Position numbers and translations under genes: made by a program | Shown: positions 33,848 to 42,591 of the stretch, in pieces | Layout: the number at the start of each line of letters is the position of its first letter | How positions within the stretch are numbered: position 1 is the first letter of the stretch | Notes under the pieces: generated by a model | Told to the model about the DNA's origin: nothing | The model's database searches: none | Seen by the model: the letters and a program-made list of their open reading frames with translations, nothing else | NCBI RefSeq assembly: GCF_900105515.1 | Contig: NZ_FNSY01000001.1 | Location: 6,064,001 to 6,128,000 of the forward strand | DNA length: 64,000 nucleotides | Origin: Streptomyces sp. 2131.1 | Lineage (GTDB): Bacteria; Actinomycetota; Actinomycetes; Streptomycetales; Streptomycetaceae | Direction of reading: 5' to 3'

Positions 33848-35443
33848 ATGGCCACCGCACAGGCCCGCCCCGCCACCGCCCGCGGACCCCGCCTCCCCGC
33901 GACGCTCACCCCGCACGTGCTCCAGCGCCTCGCCGGCCGCGTCTCGGCGGCGCCCGACGCCGCACGGGTCACCACCAGCGCCCCCTACACCGGCGTCCCC
34001 CTGGCCGACCTGCCCGTCTCCACCCCCGCGGACGTCGAGGACGCCTTCGCCCGCGCCCGGACGGCCCAGAAGACCTGGGCCGCCACCCCGGTCGCCGAGC
34101 GCGGGAAGATTCTGCTGCGCTACCACGACCTGGTCCTGGCCCGGCAGGAAGAGGTTCTCGACCTGATGCAGGCCGAGAACGGCAAGACCCGCCGCGACGC
34201 CTTCCTGGAAGTCGTCGACATCGGCATCGTCTCCCGCTACTACGCCCGGAACGCCGCCAAATACCTCGCCCCCAAGCGCCGGCGCGGCGCGTTCCCGCTG
34301 CTCACGCATGCCACGGAGGTGCGCCACCCCAAGGGCGTCGTCGCGGTCGTCTCGCCGTGGAACTACCCGCTGAGCATGGCCGCGAGCGACACCATCGCCG
34401 CTCTGGCGGCAGGCAACGCGGTCCTCCAGAAGCCCGACACCCAGACGGCGCTCACCGCGCTGTGGTCGATGGAGCTCATGTACGAGGCCGGGCTGCCCGA
34501 GAACGTCTGGCAGATGGTGACCGGCAGGGGGAGCTCCATCGGCGGCGCGCTGATGGACAACGCCGACTACATGATGTTCACCGGCTCCACCGCCACCGGA
34601 CGGCAGATCGCGAGCGACGCCGGCAGGCGCCTGATCGGCGCGTCCCTGGAACTCGGCGGCAAGAACCCCATGATCGTCCTGGACGACGCCGACATCGAGA
34701 AGGCGGCCGCGGGCGCCGTCGCGGCCTGCTTCCCCTCCGCCGGACAGCTGTGCGTCTCCGTGGAGCGCCTTTACGTGGCCGATTCGGTCCGGGACCGCTT
34801 CCTCGACGCGTTCCTCGCCCGCACCCGGAAGCTCGCGATCGGTGCCGCGTACGACTACGGCGTCGACGTCGGGAGCCTCACCACGCCCGCCCAGCTGAAA
34901 ACCGTCACCGAGCATGTCGACGACGCCGTCGCCAAGGGCGCCACCGTGCTCGCCGGGGGCAGGGCGCGCCCCGACCTCGGCCCGCTCTTCTACGAGCCGA
35001 CCGTGCTCACCGACGTCACCCCGGACATGACCCTGCATTCCCACGAGACCTTCGGGCCGGTCGTCTCCGTCTACACCTTCCAGGACGTCGACGACGCCGT
35101 GGAGCAGGCGAACGCCACCGCGTACGGCCTCAATGCCAGCGTCTGGTCGCGCGACGGCAGGCGCGGCCGGGCCGTCGCCGCCCGCGTCCACGCCGGGACC
35201 GTCAACGTCAACGAGGCGTTCGCGGCCGCTTGGGGCAGCGTCGACGCCCCCATGGGCGGCATGGGCGACTCCGGACTCGGCCGCCGCCACGGGGCCGAGG
35301 GCATCCTCAAGTACACCGAACCCCAGACCATCGCCCACCAGCGCGTCCAGGGCTTCACCCCGCCGAGCCGCATCTCCCCCGAGACCTGGGCCGCACTCCT
35401 CACCGGAGCACTCAAGGCCCTCAAGGCGCTCGGTGTCCGCTGA
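33848..35443 (+). CDS. succinate-semialdehyde-type aldehyde dehydrogenase
   Basis: A 531-residue NAD(P)-dependent ALDH. The NAD domain contains VVAVVSPWNYPLSMAASDTI, the glycine motif FTGSTATGRQIASDA, catalytic Glu268 in SLELGGKNPM and nucleophile Cys302 in SAGQLCVSVERL. The C-terminal part has HETFGPVVSVYTFQDVDDAV and GGMGDSGLGRRHGAEGILKY. VNEAFAAAWGSVDAPMGGMG and the N-terminal extension are typical of actinobacterial succinic semialdehyde dehydrogenases (GabD2-like). Ribosome site AAGGAG precedes ATG 33848. The pairing with an ADC-family protein suggests oxidation of an aldehyde made in the same pathway; the substrate is inferred. Confidence 0.92.
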   Translation: MATAQARPATARGPRLPATLTPHVLQRLAGRVSAAPDAARVTTSAPYTGVPLADLPVSTPADVEDAFARARTAQKTWAATPVAERGKILLRYHDLVLARQEEVLDLMQAENGKTRRDAFLEVVDIGIVSRYYARNAAKYLAPKRRRGAFPLLTHATEVRHPKGVVAVVSPWNYPLSMAASDTIAALAAGNAVLQKPDTQTALTALWSMELMYEAGLPENVWQMVTGRGSSIGGALMDNADYMMFTGSTATGRQIASDAGRRLIGASLELGGKNPMIVLDDADIEKAAAGAVAACFPSAGQLCVSVERLYVADSVRDRFLDAFLARTRKLAIGAAYDYGVDVGSLTTPAQLKTVTEHVDDAVAKGATVLAGGRARPDLGPLFYEPTVLTDVTPDMTLHSHETFGPVVSVYTFQDVDDAVEQANATAYGLNASVWSRDGRRGRAVAARVHAGTVNVNEAFAAAWGSVDAPMGGMGDSGLGRRHGAEGILKYTEPQTIAHQRVQGFTPPSRISPETWAALLTGALKALKALGVR

Positions 35444-35456
35444 CGGGACCGCGCTG

Positions 35457-36428
35457 TCAGTTCCTGAGCGCGTCGGCGAGGAAGTCGACGGCGAGCTTGC
35501 GGGCCACGTTGGCGGCGCGGGTGTCGCGGAGGCTGTCCAGGAGAAGGAAGTCGTGGACCATGCCGGCGACCCGGACGGACGTGACGTCCACCCCCGCCTC
35601 GCGCAGCTTGTTGGCGTACTTCTCGCCCTCGTCCCGCAGGACGTCCGCCTCGTCGGTGATGACCAGCGTGGTGGGCAGCCCCTTCAGCTGGTCCAGGGAG
35701 GCCCGGAGCGGGGAGGCGTGGTGCTCGGCGCGCTGGGCGGGATCGGTGGTGTACGCGTCCCAGAACCACTTCATGCCGTCGCGGGTGAGGTAGTAGCCCT
35801 CGGCGAACTGGTGGTACGACGGGGTGTCGAAGTCGGCGTCCGCCACCGGGTACAGCAGGCACTGGGCCCGCAGATCGATGCCCCCGCGCTCCTTGTTCAT
35901 CAGCGCGAAGACGGCGGACATGCAGCCCCCGACGGACTCACCGGTCACGGCGATCCGCGAGGTGTCGAGCCCGTGCTCGGCGCCGTGCTCCAGAACCCAC
36001 CGGCCCACCGCGTAGTTCTGCTCGACCTGCGTGGGGTACCTGGCCTCCGGGGCCCGGTCGTAGACGGGGAAGACGCCCGCCGCGCCGGCCCCCACCGCGA
36101 GTTCACGGAAGAGCCTGTCGTGGGTCTTGTCGTCACCGAAGACCCAGCCCGCGCCGTGGATGTAGAACAGCACCGGCAGCGGCCCGGTGGTCCCCGCCGG
36201 GCGGATGATCCGGGTACGGACCGTGCCCCACTCGCCCGCGTCGACGTCGACCCACTCCTCGTCCACCTCGGGACGGGGCACGGATTCGTCGCTCTGCAGG
36301 CCGAGCAGGATGTCGCGGCCCTTCTCCGGAGGGACCTCGTAGATCCGCGGATGCGGGTCCGTGGCCTCGCACAGCTCCTTCGCGGCCGGTTCCAGATAGG
36401 GGGTGATCGGAGGAGGAAGGTCAGTCAT
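35457..36428 (-). CDS. HSL-type alpha/beta-hydrolase (esterase)
   Basis: A 323-residue carboxylesterase of the hormone-sensitive-lipase group. The oxyanion motif is HGAGW (residues 91-95, with HGGG changed to HGAG), the nucleophile elbow GESVGG has Ser165, and the acid and base are in TDEADVL and GMVHDF. No signal peptide, so cytoplasmic. It probably hydrolyses short-chain esters. AAGGAG precedes ATG 36428. It converges with the aldehyde dehydrogenase gene, only 13 bp between stops, with no terminator visible. The 254-bp gap upstream of it (36429-36682) holds its promoter and that of the divergent DJ-1 gene; I see no clear sites there. Confidence 0.9.
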   Translation of the reverse strand: MTDLPPPITPYLEPAAKELCEATDPHPRIYEVPPEKGRDILLGLQSDESVPRPEVDEEWVDVDAGEWGTVRTRIIRPAGTTGPLPVLFYIHGAGWVFGDDKTHDRLFRELAVGAGAAGVFPVYDRAPEARYPTQVEQNYAVGRWVLEHGAEHGLDTSRIAVTGESVGGCMSAVFALMNKERGGIDLRAQCLLYPVADADFDTPSYHQFAEGYYLTRDGMKWFWDAYTTDPAQRAEHHASPLRASLDQLKGLPTTLVITDEADVLRDEGEKYANKLREAGVDVTSVRVAGMVHDFLLLDSLRDTRAANVARKLAVDFLADALRN

Positions 36429-36682
36429 GTCCGCTCCTTGTCAGGGGCACCGGGTGCCCGGCTCGTACGGCTGTCCCGACCGCGGCCCATGAGCCCCCGA
36501 GTGGGCGTCGACGGTCCGAACCTCATCGTTCGCCCCCCTCCGCCCCTCCGCAACCGGGCTGGAGCGGCCCGGACCGCGATGTGCCCCGTGGCGCTGCCCG
36601 GACCCCGGACAGATGATTGGTTCGTACCGATCACACCGTTTGAGCCGAATATTCAGAGAAATTCAGAGGCAGAAGGAGGCCC

Positions 36683-37402
36683 GTGGTGACCAGGGTGTTG
36701 TTCGTCGTGTCTGCGGCAGACCGCTGGACGTTGCGGGACGGGGAGGTGCATCCGTCGGGGTTCTGGGGCGAGGAACTCGCCGTGCCGCACAAGATCTTCT
36801 CCCGGGCCGGCTGGGAGATCACGATCGCGACCCCGGAAGGGAAGGTCCCGACCCTGGACCGGCTTTCCATGTCCAGGACCGCCGGGCGGCCCTCCAGGCT
36901 CCGCGAGGTCGCCGCGTACCTGGAATCCATCCGGGGCGAGCTGAACAGCCCCCGCTCCCTGAGCGACATCGACCCGGACGACTTCGACCTCGTCTTCTAC
37001 CCCGGCGGACACGGCCCGATGGAGGACCTGTCGGTCGACCCCGTGTCCGGCGCGCTGCTGACCCGGGTGCTCGCCTCCGGCAAGCCGCTCGCGCTGCTGT
37101 GCCACGCACCGGCGGCAGCGTTCGCGGCACAGAACGCGGACGGGTCGTGGCCGTTCGAGGGCTACCGGATGACAGGCCTGTCCAACCTGGAGGAGAAGTT
37201 CAACAGCTTCGGCCGCAAGGCCGTCTGGCTGCTGGAGGACCGGCTCCGGGAGAGCGGAGCGAAGTACTCCAAGGCCCGCCTGCCGCTGCTGCCGTACGTC
37301 GTCGTGGACCGCAGCCTCTACACGGGGCAGAACCCCCCGTCGTCCGAACGCCTCGCGGAACGCCTCGTCGCCGACGTCGAAGCGGCGTCGAAGACCGGCT
37401 AG
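36683..37402 (+). CDS. DJ-1/PfpI-family type 1 glutamine amidotransferase-like protein
   Basis: A 239-residue protein of the DJ-1/PfpI superfamily, Hsp31-like in length. It reads VTRVLFVVSAADRWTLRDGE, GFWGEELAVPHKIFSRAGWE (the Glu that pairs with the nucleophile), DLVFYPGGHGPMEDL and the elbow LALLCHAPAAAF with Cys140. Such proteins act as glyoxalase III/deglycase-like enzymes or chaperones under carbonyl or oxidative stress. AAGGAGG lies before tandem GTG codons 36683/36686. The next gene, an NAD-dependent epimerase, follows after 64 bp on the same strand, so the two may be co-transcribed. Confidence 0.88.
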   Translation: MVTRVLFVVSAADRWTLRDGEVHPSGFWGEELAVPHKIFSRAGWEITIATPEGKVPTLDRLSMSRTAGRPSRLREVAAYLESIRGELNSPRSLSDIDPDDFDLVFYPGGHGPMEDLSVDPVSGALLTRVLASGKPLALLCHAPAAAFAAQNADGSWPFEGYRMTGLSNLEEKFNSFGRKAVWLLEDRLRESGAKYSKARLPLLPYVVVDRSLYTGQNPPSSERLAERLVADVEAASKTG

Positions 37403-37466
37403 CGGCAGCCGCGCAACGCACACCCGGCGGCCCCGGACGGGCCCCGGCATCAAGAGACAAGAAAGA

Positions 37467-38399
37467 GTGACGCAACACATGCACGCAGTTCTGGGCGCCA
37501 ACGGACCGATCGGCGAGGAGCTCACCCGTGAGCTGTACCGCACCTTCACGCGGGACATCCGGCTGGTCAGCCGCAAGCCCGCCAAGATCCACGACACCGA
37601 TCAGCTCGTCCCGGCCGACCTGACGGACCCCGCGGCCACCGACCGCGCCGTCGAGGGCAGCGAGGTCGCCTACCTCACCGTGGGCCTGCCGATGGATTCG
37701 GCGCTGTGGGAGCGGCAGTTCCCCGCGATGATGCGCAACGTCATCGACTCCTGCGCGAAGTACGGCACCAAGCTCGTGTTCTTCGACAACACGTACATGT
37801 ACCCCGGGACCACCACCCCGCAGACCGAGACGACCGGCTTCGAACCCAACGGCCGCAAGGGCCGGGTGCGTGCGCAGATCGCCACGATGCTGCTGGACGC
37901 GATGGCGGAGAAGTCCGTCGAGGCCGTCATCTGCCGCGCACCGGAGTTCTACGGGCCGGGCAGGACCAAGAGCCTCACCAACTCGCTCGTCTTCGACCGG
38001 ATCAAGGCGGGGAAGCGGCCGCTCGTACCCGTCGGCGCGCACACGGCCCGCTCCCTGATCTGGACCCCGGACGCCAGTCGCGCCATGGCTCTGATCGGCA
38101 ACACCCCGGACGCCTACGGCCAGACCTGGCACCTCCCGGTCGCCCCGGACCGCCTCACCTACGCCGATATGGTCGAGGTAGCCGGGGAGGTCACCGGCCG
38201 CCGGCTCCGGTACACGGTGCTGCCCGAGGCGCTCTTCCGGATCGGCGGGCGCTTTGTCGGCCAACTCGGCGAAGTGCAGGAGCTGTTGCCCCGCTATCGC
38301 GGCGACAACATTTTCGACACCACGAAGTTCGCGACCCGCTTCCCCGATTTTCCCGTCACCTCCTACCGCACGGGAATCACCGAGATCCTGGGCTCCTGA
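37467..38399 (+). CDS. NAD-dependent epimerase/dehydratase-family oxidoreductase
   Basis: A 310-residue extended-SDR/NmrA-like Rossmann protein. The nucleotide-binding start is degenerate (HAVLGANGPIGEELTREL, GxxGxxG read as GANGPIG). VFFDNTYMYPGTTTPQTETT replaces the usual YxxxK region, and RAPEFYGPGRTKSLTNSLVF and TYADMVEVAGEVTGRRLRYT are typical of epimerase-type relatives. Activity is unknown. GTG 37467 follows AAGAAAGAG; a downstream ATG (37479) is also possible. It probably forms a transcription unit with the upstream DJ-1-like gene. Confidence 0.85.
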   Translation: MTQHMHAVLGANGPIGEELTRELYRTFTRDIRLVSRKPAKIHDTDQLVPADLTDPAATDRAVEGSEVAYLTVGLPMDSALWERQFPAMMRNVIDSCAKYGTKLVFFDNTYMYPGTTTPQTETTGFEPNGRKGRVRAQIATMLLDAMAEKSVEAVICRAPEFYGPGRTKSLTNSLVFDRIKAGKRPLVPVGAHTARSLIWTPDASRAMALIGNTPDAYGQTWHLPVAPDRLTYADMVEVAGEVTGRRLRYTVLPEALFRIGGRFVGQLGEVQELLPRYRGDNIFDTTKFATRFPDFPVTSYRTGITEILGS

Positions 38400-38506
38400 A
38401 GGGAGTTGCCCCATTTCGGGCTGGTGCGGATGTGGCCCGTGAGGAAACATGGGCCCGCGTGGCACGGAGTCGCACGTGCCACCTTCGTACGAAGTGAAGA
38501 GGGCCG

Positions 38507-39307
38507 ATGACTGACGGGCAGGGCAACCAGGTGGCGGTGGACGGAATCGACACGGGCACACCGCATTCGGCGCGCGTGTGGAACTACTGGCTGGGCGGCA
38601 AGGACAACTACGAGGTGGACCGCCGCCTCGGGGCCACGATGGAGGAGTTGTACCCCCAGATCATCGAGATAGCGCGTGCCTCCCGGGCGTTCCAGGCGCG
38701 GGCCGTGCGCTATCTGGCCGCCGAGGCGGGCGTCCGGCAGTTCCTGGACCTCGGCACCGGCCTGCCGACGGCCAACGCCACCCACGAGGTCGCCCAGGGC
38801 GTCGATCCGGCGGCACGCATCGTGTACGTGGACAACGACCCGATCGTCCTCGCCCACGCCCGGGCCCTGCTGACGAGCCGGCCCGAGGGTGCCACGGACT
38901 ACGTGCACGCGGACCTGACGGACGCGGAGACGGTCCTGCGCGAGGCCGCCCGCACCCTGGACCTCAGCCGCCCGGTGGCCGTGATGCTGCTCTCGACGCT
39001 GGGGCACGTGGCGGAGGCGGACGACGCCGCGGCCCTGCTCCGCGGCTACCTGGACGCGCTGCCCGCCGGCAGCCATCTGATGCTGTGCGACACCATCGAG
39101 ACCCCGGAGACACGGGCCGCGTCCGACGAGTACGCCAGCGGCGGCGCCATGCCGTACATCTCGCGGCCCAAGGAGATCGTCGCGTCGTTCGCGGACGGGC
39201 TCGACCTGGTCGAGCCGGGCTTCGGCTCGATCAGCCACTGGCGCCCCGAGGAGCCGCTCACCGGGGCCCCGGTCGACCAGTGGGGCTTCGTGGCCGCCAA
39301 GCGGTAG
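38507..39307 (+). CDS. SAM-dependent methyltransferase (actinobacterial PF04672-type)
   Basis: A 266-residue methyltransferase of the group abundant in Streptomyces. Its N-terminal signature is GTPHSARVWNYWLGGKDNYEVDRR. The SAM-binding core contains FLDLGTGLPTANATHEVAQ, ARIVYVDNDPIVLAHARALL and YVHADLTDAETVLREA, and the C-terminal part VEPGFGSISHWRPE. Targets are unknown; paralogs often sit near anti-sigma or regulatory genes. The ATG at 38507 is preceded by AAGAGGGCCG. A GC-rich inverted-repeat region follows between 39310 and 39380, before the convergent GH65 gene. Confidence 0.9.
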   Translation: MTDGQGNQVAVDGIDTGTPHSARVWNYWLGGKDNYEVDRRLGATMEELYPQIIEIARASRAFQARAVRYLAAEAGVRQFLDLGTGLPTANATHEVAQGVDPAARIVYVDNDPIVLAHARALLTSRPEGATDYVHADLTDAETVLREAARTLDLSRPVAVMLLSTLGHVAEADDAAALLRGYLDALPAGSHLMLCDTIETPETRAASDEYASGGAMPYISRPKEIVASFADGLDLVEPGFGSISHWRPEEPLTGAPVDQWGFVAAKR

Positions 39308-39383
39308 CCGCCCCGGCCCGGGGTGGCCGGGCCCCCGGGCCGCTCGTGCGGCTGTCCGGGGAGCCCGGCCGATTGCCCCCGTC

Positions 39384-41762
39384 TCAGCCCTGCCCGGGGC
39401 CCGGCCGGTCGGCGTCGCCCGGACGGCGGTGCAGTGGCTGTTCGGGCGTGGGCCGCCGCTCCGGCGGGGAGATCGCGAGGGTGACGGGCTCCTCACCGTT
39501 CACGTGCGCCTCCGTGCCGTGGTGGTGGATCGTCAGCGGTTCACCGATCAGCAGGGAGTACGTCGCCTTGTCGGGCCCGATCTCCACCTGGAGGCACCGG
39601 CCGCGGAACTGGAGCCGGAAGGCAAGGCGGCTGAACTTCTCGGGCAGCCGGGGCGCGAAGCGCAGGCTGTCACCGTCCCGCCGGGTGCCGCCGAATCCGG
39701 CGACCAGAGCCATCCACGTACCGGCCAGCGAGGCGATGTGCAGTCCGTCGCGGGTGTTGTGCTCCAGGTCGGCCAGGTCCATCAGCGCGGCCTCGGCGGT
39801 GTAGTCGTAGGCCAGCCGCAGATGCCCGGTCCTGGCGGCGACGACGGCCTGGCAGCACGCCGACAGGGACGAGTCCCGTACGGTCAGCGGCTCGTAGTAG
39901 GCGAAGTTCGCGGCCAGCTGCTCCTCGTCGCAGTGGGCGTCGAACCAGGTGCCGCAGGTGTACATGGCCAGCACGAGGTCGGACTGCTTGATCACCTGCT
40001 TGCGGTAGATGTCGAAGTAGGGGAAGTGCAGCATCAACGGGTACTGGTCGGCACGTGTGCTCGCGAAATCCCAGCGCTGGTGGTGGGTGAAGCCGGCGTG
40101 CTGCTCGTGCACGCCGATCTCCTCGTTGTAGGGGATGTGCACGGCCTCGGCGGCGTCCCGCCAGGCGGCGCTCTCCTCCTCGTTCACACCCAGCCGGGCC
40201 GCCTCCTCCGGGTGGCGTTCGCACACGTCGGCCGCGGCGAGGAGGTTGGAGCGGGCCATGAGGTTGGTGTACGTGTTGTCGTCCACGACGGCGCTGTACT
40301 CGTCCGGCCCCGTGACGCCGTCGATGTGGAACACACCGTGCGGGTCGTGATGGCCCAGCGAGCGCCACAACCGCGCCGTCTCCACCAGGAGTTCCAGGAC
40401 GGTCTCGCGTTCGAAGGCGGTGTCGCCGGTCACCGCCGCGTGGCGCACCGCGGCGTGCGCGATGTCGGCGGCCACGTGGAAGGCGGCGGTGCCGGCCGGC
40501 CAGTACGCGGAGCCCTCCGAGCCGTCGATGGTCCGCCACGGGAACGCGGCACCGCGCAGTCCGAGCTGGGTGGCCCGGTCCCGGGCGGCGGGCAGGGTGC
40601 CCTGGCGCCAGCGCAGCGCCTCGGCGACCGCCCTGGGCTCGGTGTAGGAGAGGAGGGGCAGCACGAACATCTCGGTGTCCCAGAAGGCGTGGCCGTCGTA
40701 CCCGGAACCGGTCAGCCCCTTGGCCGGGATCGCCCGTTGTTCGGCGCGGGCACCGGCCTGGAGCACGTGGAAGAGAGCGAAGCGGACCGCCTGCTGGATC
40801 TCCTCGTCGCCGTGCACCTCGACGTCGGCACGGGCCCAGAAGTCATCGAGGTAGGCCCGCTGCTGGGCCACCAGTTCGTCCCAGCCGCCATGCGCGGCGG
40901 CAGCCAGCGCGGCCTCGACCTGATCGCTCATCGCGGGCCGGGAACGGGCCCCCGACCAGCCGTGGGCGACGGTCTTCTGCACCCGCAGCCGCTGTCCCGG
41001 GTCCAGGACGGAGGTGATGGTCAGACGCGCGACGTCCGTGTTGCTCTCGCTGCTGGTGGTGATGTCCCCCGGGGCGTCCACGACGTGGTCGGCGGCCACG
41101 GCGACCCTGAGGCCGCTGCGCCGCGTGCGGTGCACCAGGCGCAGCCGCGACCCGACGGCCTGGTCCTCCTCGGGCTCCAGCGGGGACTGCAACGCCTGGG
41201 CCGTCCGCGGGTCGCCGTCGGACGAGGGCAGGCTCTCGTTGGTGACCAGCTCCGACTGGATGACCACCCTGGTCCGGCTGTCGACGGGCTCCACCTCGTA
41301 CTGCACGGCGGCGATGGCGCGCTGGGTGAGGGAGACGAGACGGGTGGAACGCACCCGGACGGTCGTACCGGCCGGGGAGGTCCACTCGCAGCTCCGCTCC
41401 AGCACGCCGCGCCTGAAGTCCAGGGTGCGCTCGTGCTTGCGGAGGCGCCCGTAGCGCAGGTCGAAGGGTTCGTCGTCGACGAGCAGCCGCAGCAGCTTGC
41501 CGTTGGTGACGTTGATGACGGTCTGGCCCGACTCGGGGTAGCCGTAGCCCGCCTCGGCGTAGGGCAGCGGGTGCAGTTCGTACACCCCGTTGAGGTAGCT
41601 GCCGGGCAGTCCGTGCGGTTCGCCCTCGTCGAGGTTGCCGCGCCAGCCGACATGCCCGTTGGACAGGGCGAAGACGGATTCGCTCTGCGCCAGGAGATCG
41701 AGGTCGAGAGCCGTCTCGCGCACGCGCCAGGGCTCCACGGTGTACGTCCGGTTGGTGATCAC
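39384..41762 (-). CDS. GH65 disaccharide phosphorylase/hydrolase
   Basis: A 792-residue GH65 protein (kojibiose, trehalose or maltose phosphorylase type). The N-terminal beta-sandwich (VEPWRVRETALDLDLLAQSE, FALSNGHVGWRGNLDEGEPH, LPGSYLNGVYE) is followed by the (alpha/alpha)6 barrel with YDGHAFWDTEMFVLPLLSYT, the catalytic acid Glu488 in VTGPDEYSAVVDDNTY and KQSDLVLAMYTCG near residue 590. The C-terminal sandwich ends in a Pro-rich tail. GTG 41762 overlaps the stop of the beta-phosphoglucomutase-like gene (GTGA). Phosphorylase plus mutase yields glucose 1-phosphate then glucose 6-phosphate, supporting phosphorolysis of an alpha-glucosyl disaccharide. Exact substrate unknown. Confidence 0.9.
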   Translation of the reverse strand: MITNRTYTVEPWRVRETALDLDLLAQSESVFALSNGHVGWRGNLDEGEPHGLPGSYLNGVYELHPLPYAEAGYGYPESGQTVINVTNGKLLRLLVDDEPFDLRYGRLRKHERTLDFRRGVLERSCEWTSPAGTTVRVRSTRLVSLTQRAIAAVQYEVEPVDSRTRVVIQSELVTNESLPSSDGDPRTAQALQSPLEPEEDQAVGSRLRLVHRTRRSGLRVAVAADHVVDAPGDITTSSESNTDVARLTITSVLDPGQRLRVQKTVAHGWSGARSRPAMSDQVEAALAAAAHGGWDELVAQQRAYLDDFWARADVEVHGDEEIQQAVRFALFHVLQAGARAEQRAIPAKGLTGSGYDGHAFWDTEMFVLPLLSYTEPRAVAEALRWRQGTLPAARDRATQLGLRGAAFPWRTIDGSEGSAYWPAGTAAFHVAADIAHAAVRHAAVTGDTAFERETVLELLVETARLWRSLGHHDPHGVFHIDGVTGPDEYSAVVDDNTYTNLMARSNLLAAADVCERHPEEAARLGVNEEESAAWRDAAEAVHIPYNEEIGVHEQHAGFTHHQRWDFASTRADQYPLMLHFPYFDIYRKQVIKQSDLVLAMYTCGTWFDAHCDEEQLAANFAYYEPLTVRDSSLSACCQAVVAARTGHLRLAYDYTAEAALMDLADLEHNTRDGLHIASLAGTWMALVAGFGGTRRDGDSLRFAPRLPEKFSRLAFRLQFRGRCLQVEIGPDKATYSLLIGEPLTIHHHGTEAHVNGEEPVTLAISPPERRPTPEQPLHRRPGDADRPGPGQG

Positions 41763-42499
41763 GCGCCGCCTCCGAGTTCGGCGAGGTCCTTGACGACACG
41801 GTCGGCGCCGTGGGCGTACAGCGCGTCGGTCTGCCCGACGCGGTCGACGCCGACGACGAAGCCGAAATGCCCGGACCTGCCCGCGTCCATGCCGGCCAGC
41901 GCGTCCTCGAAGACGGCGGCCCGGGACGGCTCGACGCCGAGGTCCCGGGCGGCGGCCAGGAAGGTGTCGGGGTGCGGTTTGCCCGGCAGTTTCCGTTCTC
42001 GGGCCACCACGCCGTCGATCCGTACGTCGAACAGCTGCTCGGCGGCGATGGAGTGCAGTACGTCGCGGGTGTTGGCGCTGGACGAGACGATCGCGGTGGC
42101 GAGCCCGGCGGCGCGGACCGCGTCGATGTAGTGCAGCGTGCCCTCGTACGGCTCCACACCGTCGGTACGGATCTTCTCCAGGAGGAGCTCGTTCTTGCGG
42201 TTGCCGACACCGTTGACGCTCCGCGTGTCCGGCGGGTCGTCGGGGGTGCCCTCGGGCAGTTCGATGCCCCGGGAGGCGAGGAAGGAGCGGACGCCGTCGG
42301 CCCGGGGGCGGCCGTCGACGAACTCGTCGTAGTCGGAGTCGGAGAAGGGGCGGAAGTCCGCTCCGTCCCGCTCGCGCAGGAAGGCGTCGAAGGTCGCCTT
42401 CCAGGCGGCGGCGTGTACCACCGCCGTTTTGGTGACCACCCCGTCGAGATCGAAGAGACAGGCCTGGATGCCTTCGGGAAGTCCGAGCTGTGTCGTCAT
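41759..42499 (-). CDS. HAD-family beta-phosphoglucomutase-like protein
   Basis: A 246-residue HAD enzyme. Motif I is CLFDLDGVVTKT (nucleophile Asp17, acid Asp19), motif II AIVSSSANTRDVL, motif III Lys in GKPHPDTF and motif IV VFEDALAGMDAG. The helical cap between motifs I and II contains PDTRSVNGVGNRKNELLLEK; the SVNGVGNRKN loop is the one that distinguishes beta-PGMs coupled to GH65 phosphorylases. It converts beta-glucose 1-phosphate to glucose 6-phosphate. First gene of the HAD-GH65 pair; its 3' end overlaps the GH65 start by four bases. Confidence 0.9.
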   Translation of the reverse strand: MTTQLGLPEGIQACLFDLDGVVTKTAVVHAAAWKATFDAFLRERDGADFRPFSDSDYDEFVDGRPRADGVRSFLASRGIELPEGTPDDPPDTRSVNGVGNRKNELLLEKIRTDGVEPYEGTLHYIDAVRAAGLATAIVSSSANTRDVLHSIAAEQLFDVRIDGVVARERKLPGKPHPDTFLAAARDLGVEPSRAAVFEDALAGMDAGRSGHFGFVVGVDRVGQTDALYAHGADRVVKDLAELGGGA

Positions 42500-42591
42500 G
42501 ACCCCACAGTTCCCCGCCAGGGCGGGTCCGATCGGATGACACGCTGTGAGGTACGCCGCCTACCTGCCCGGACTCAGGCCCGTCGGCGCAC

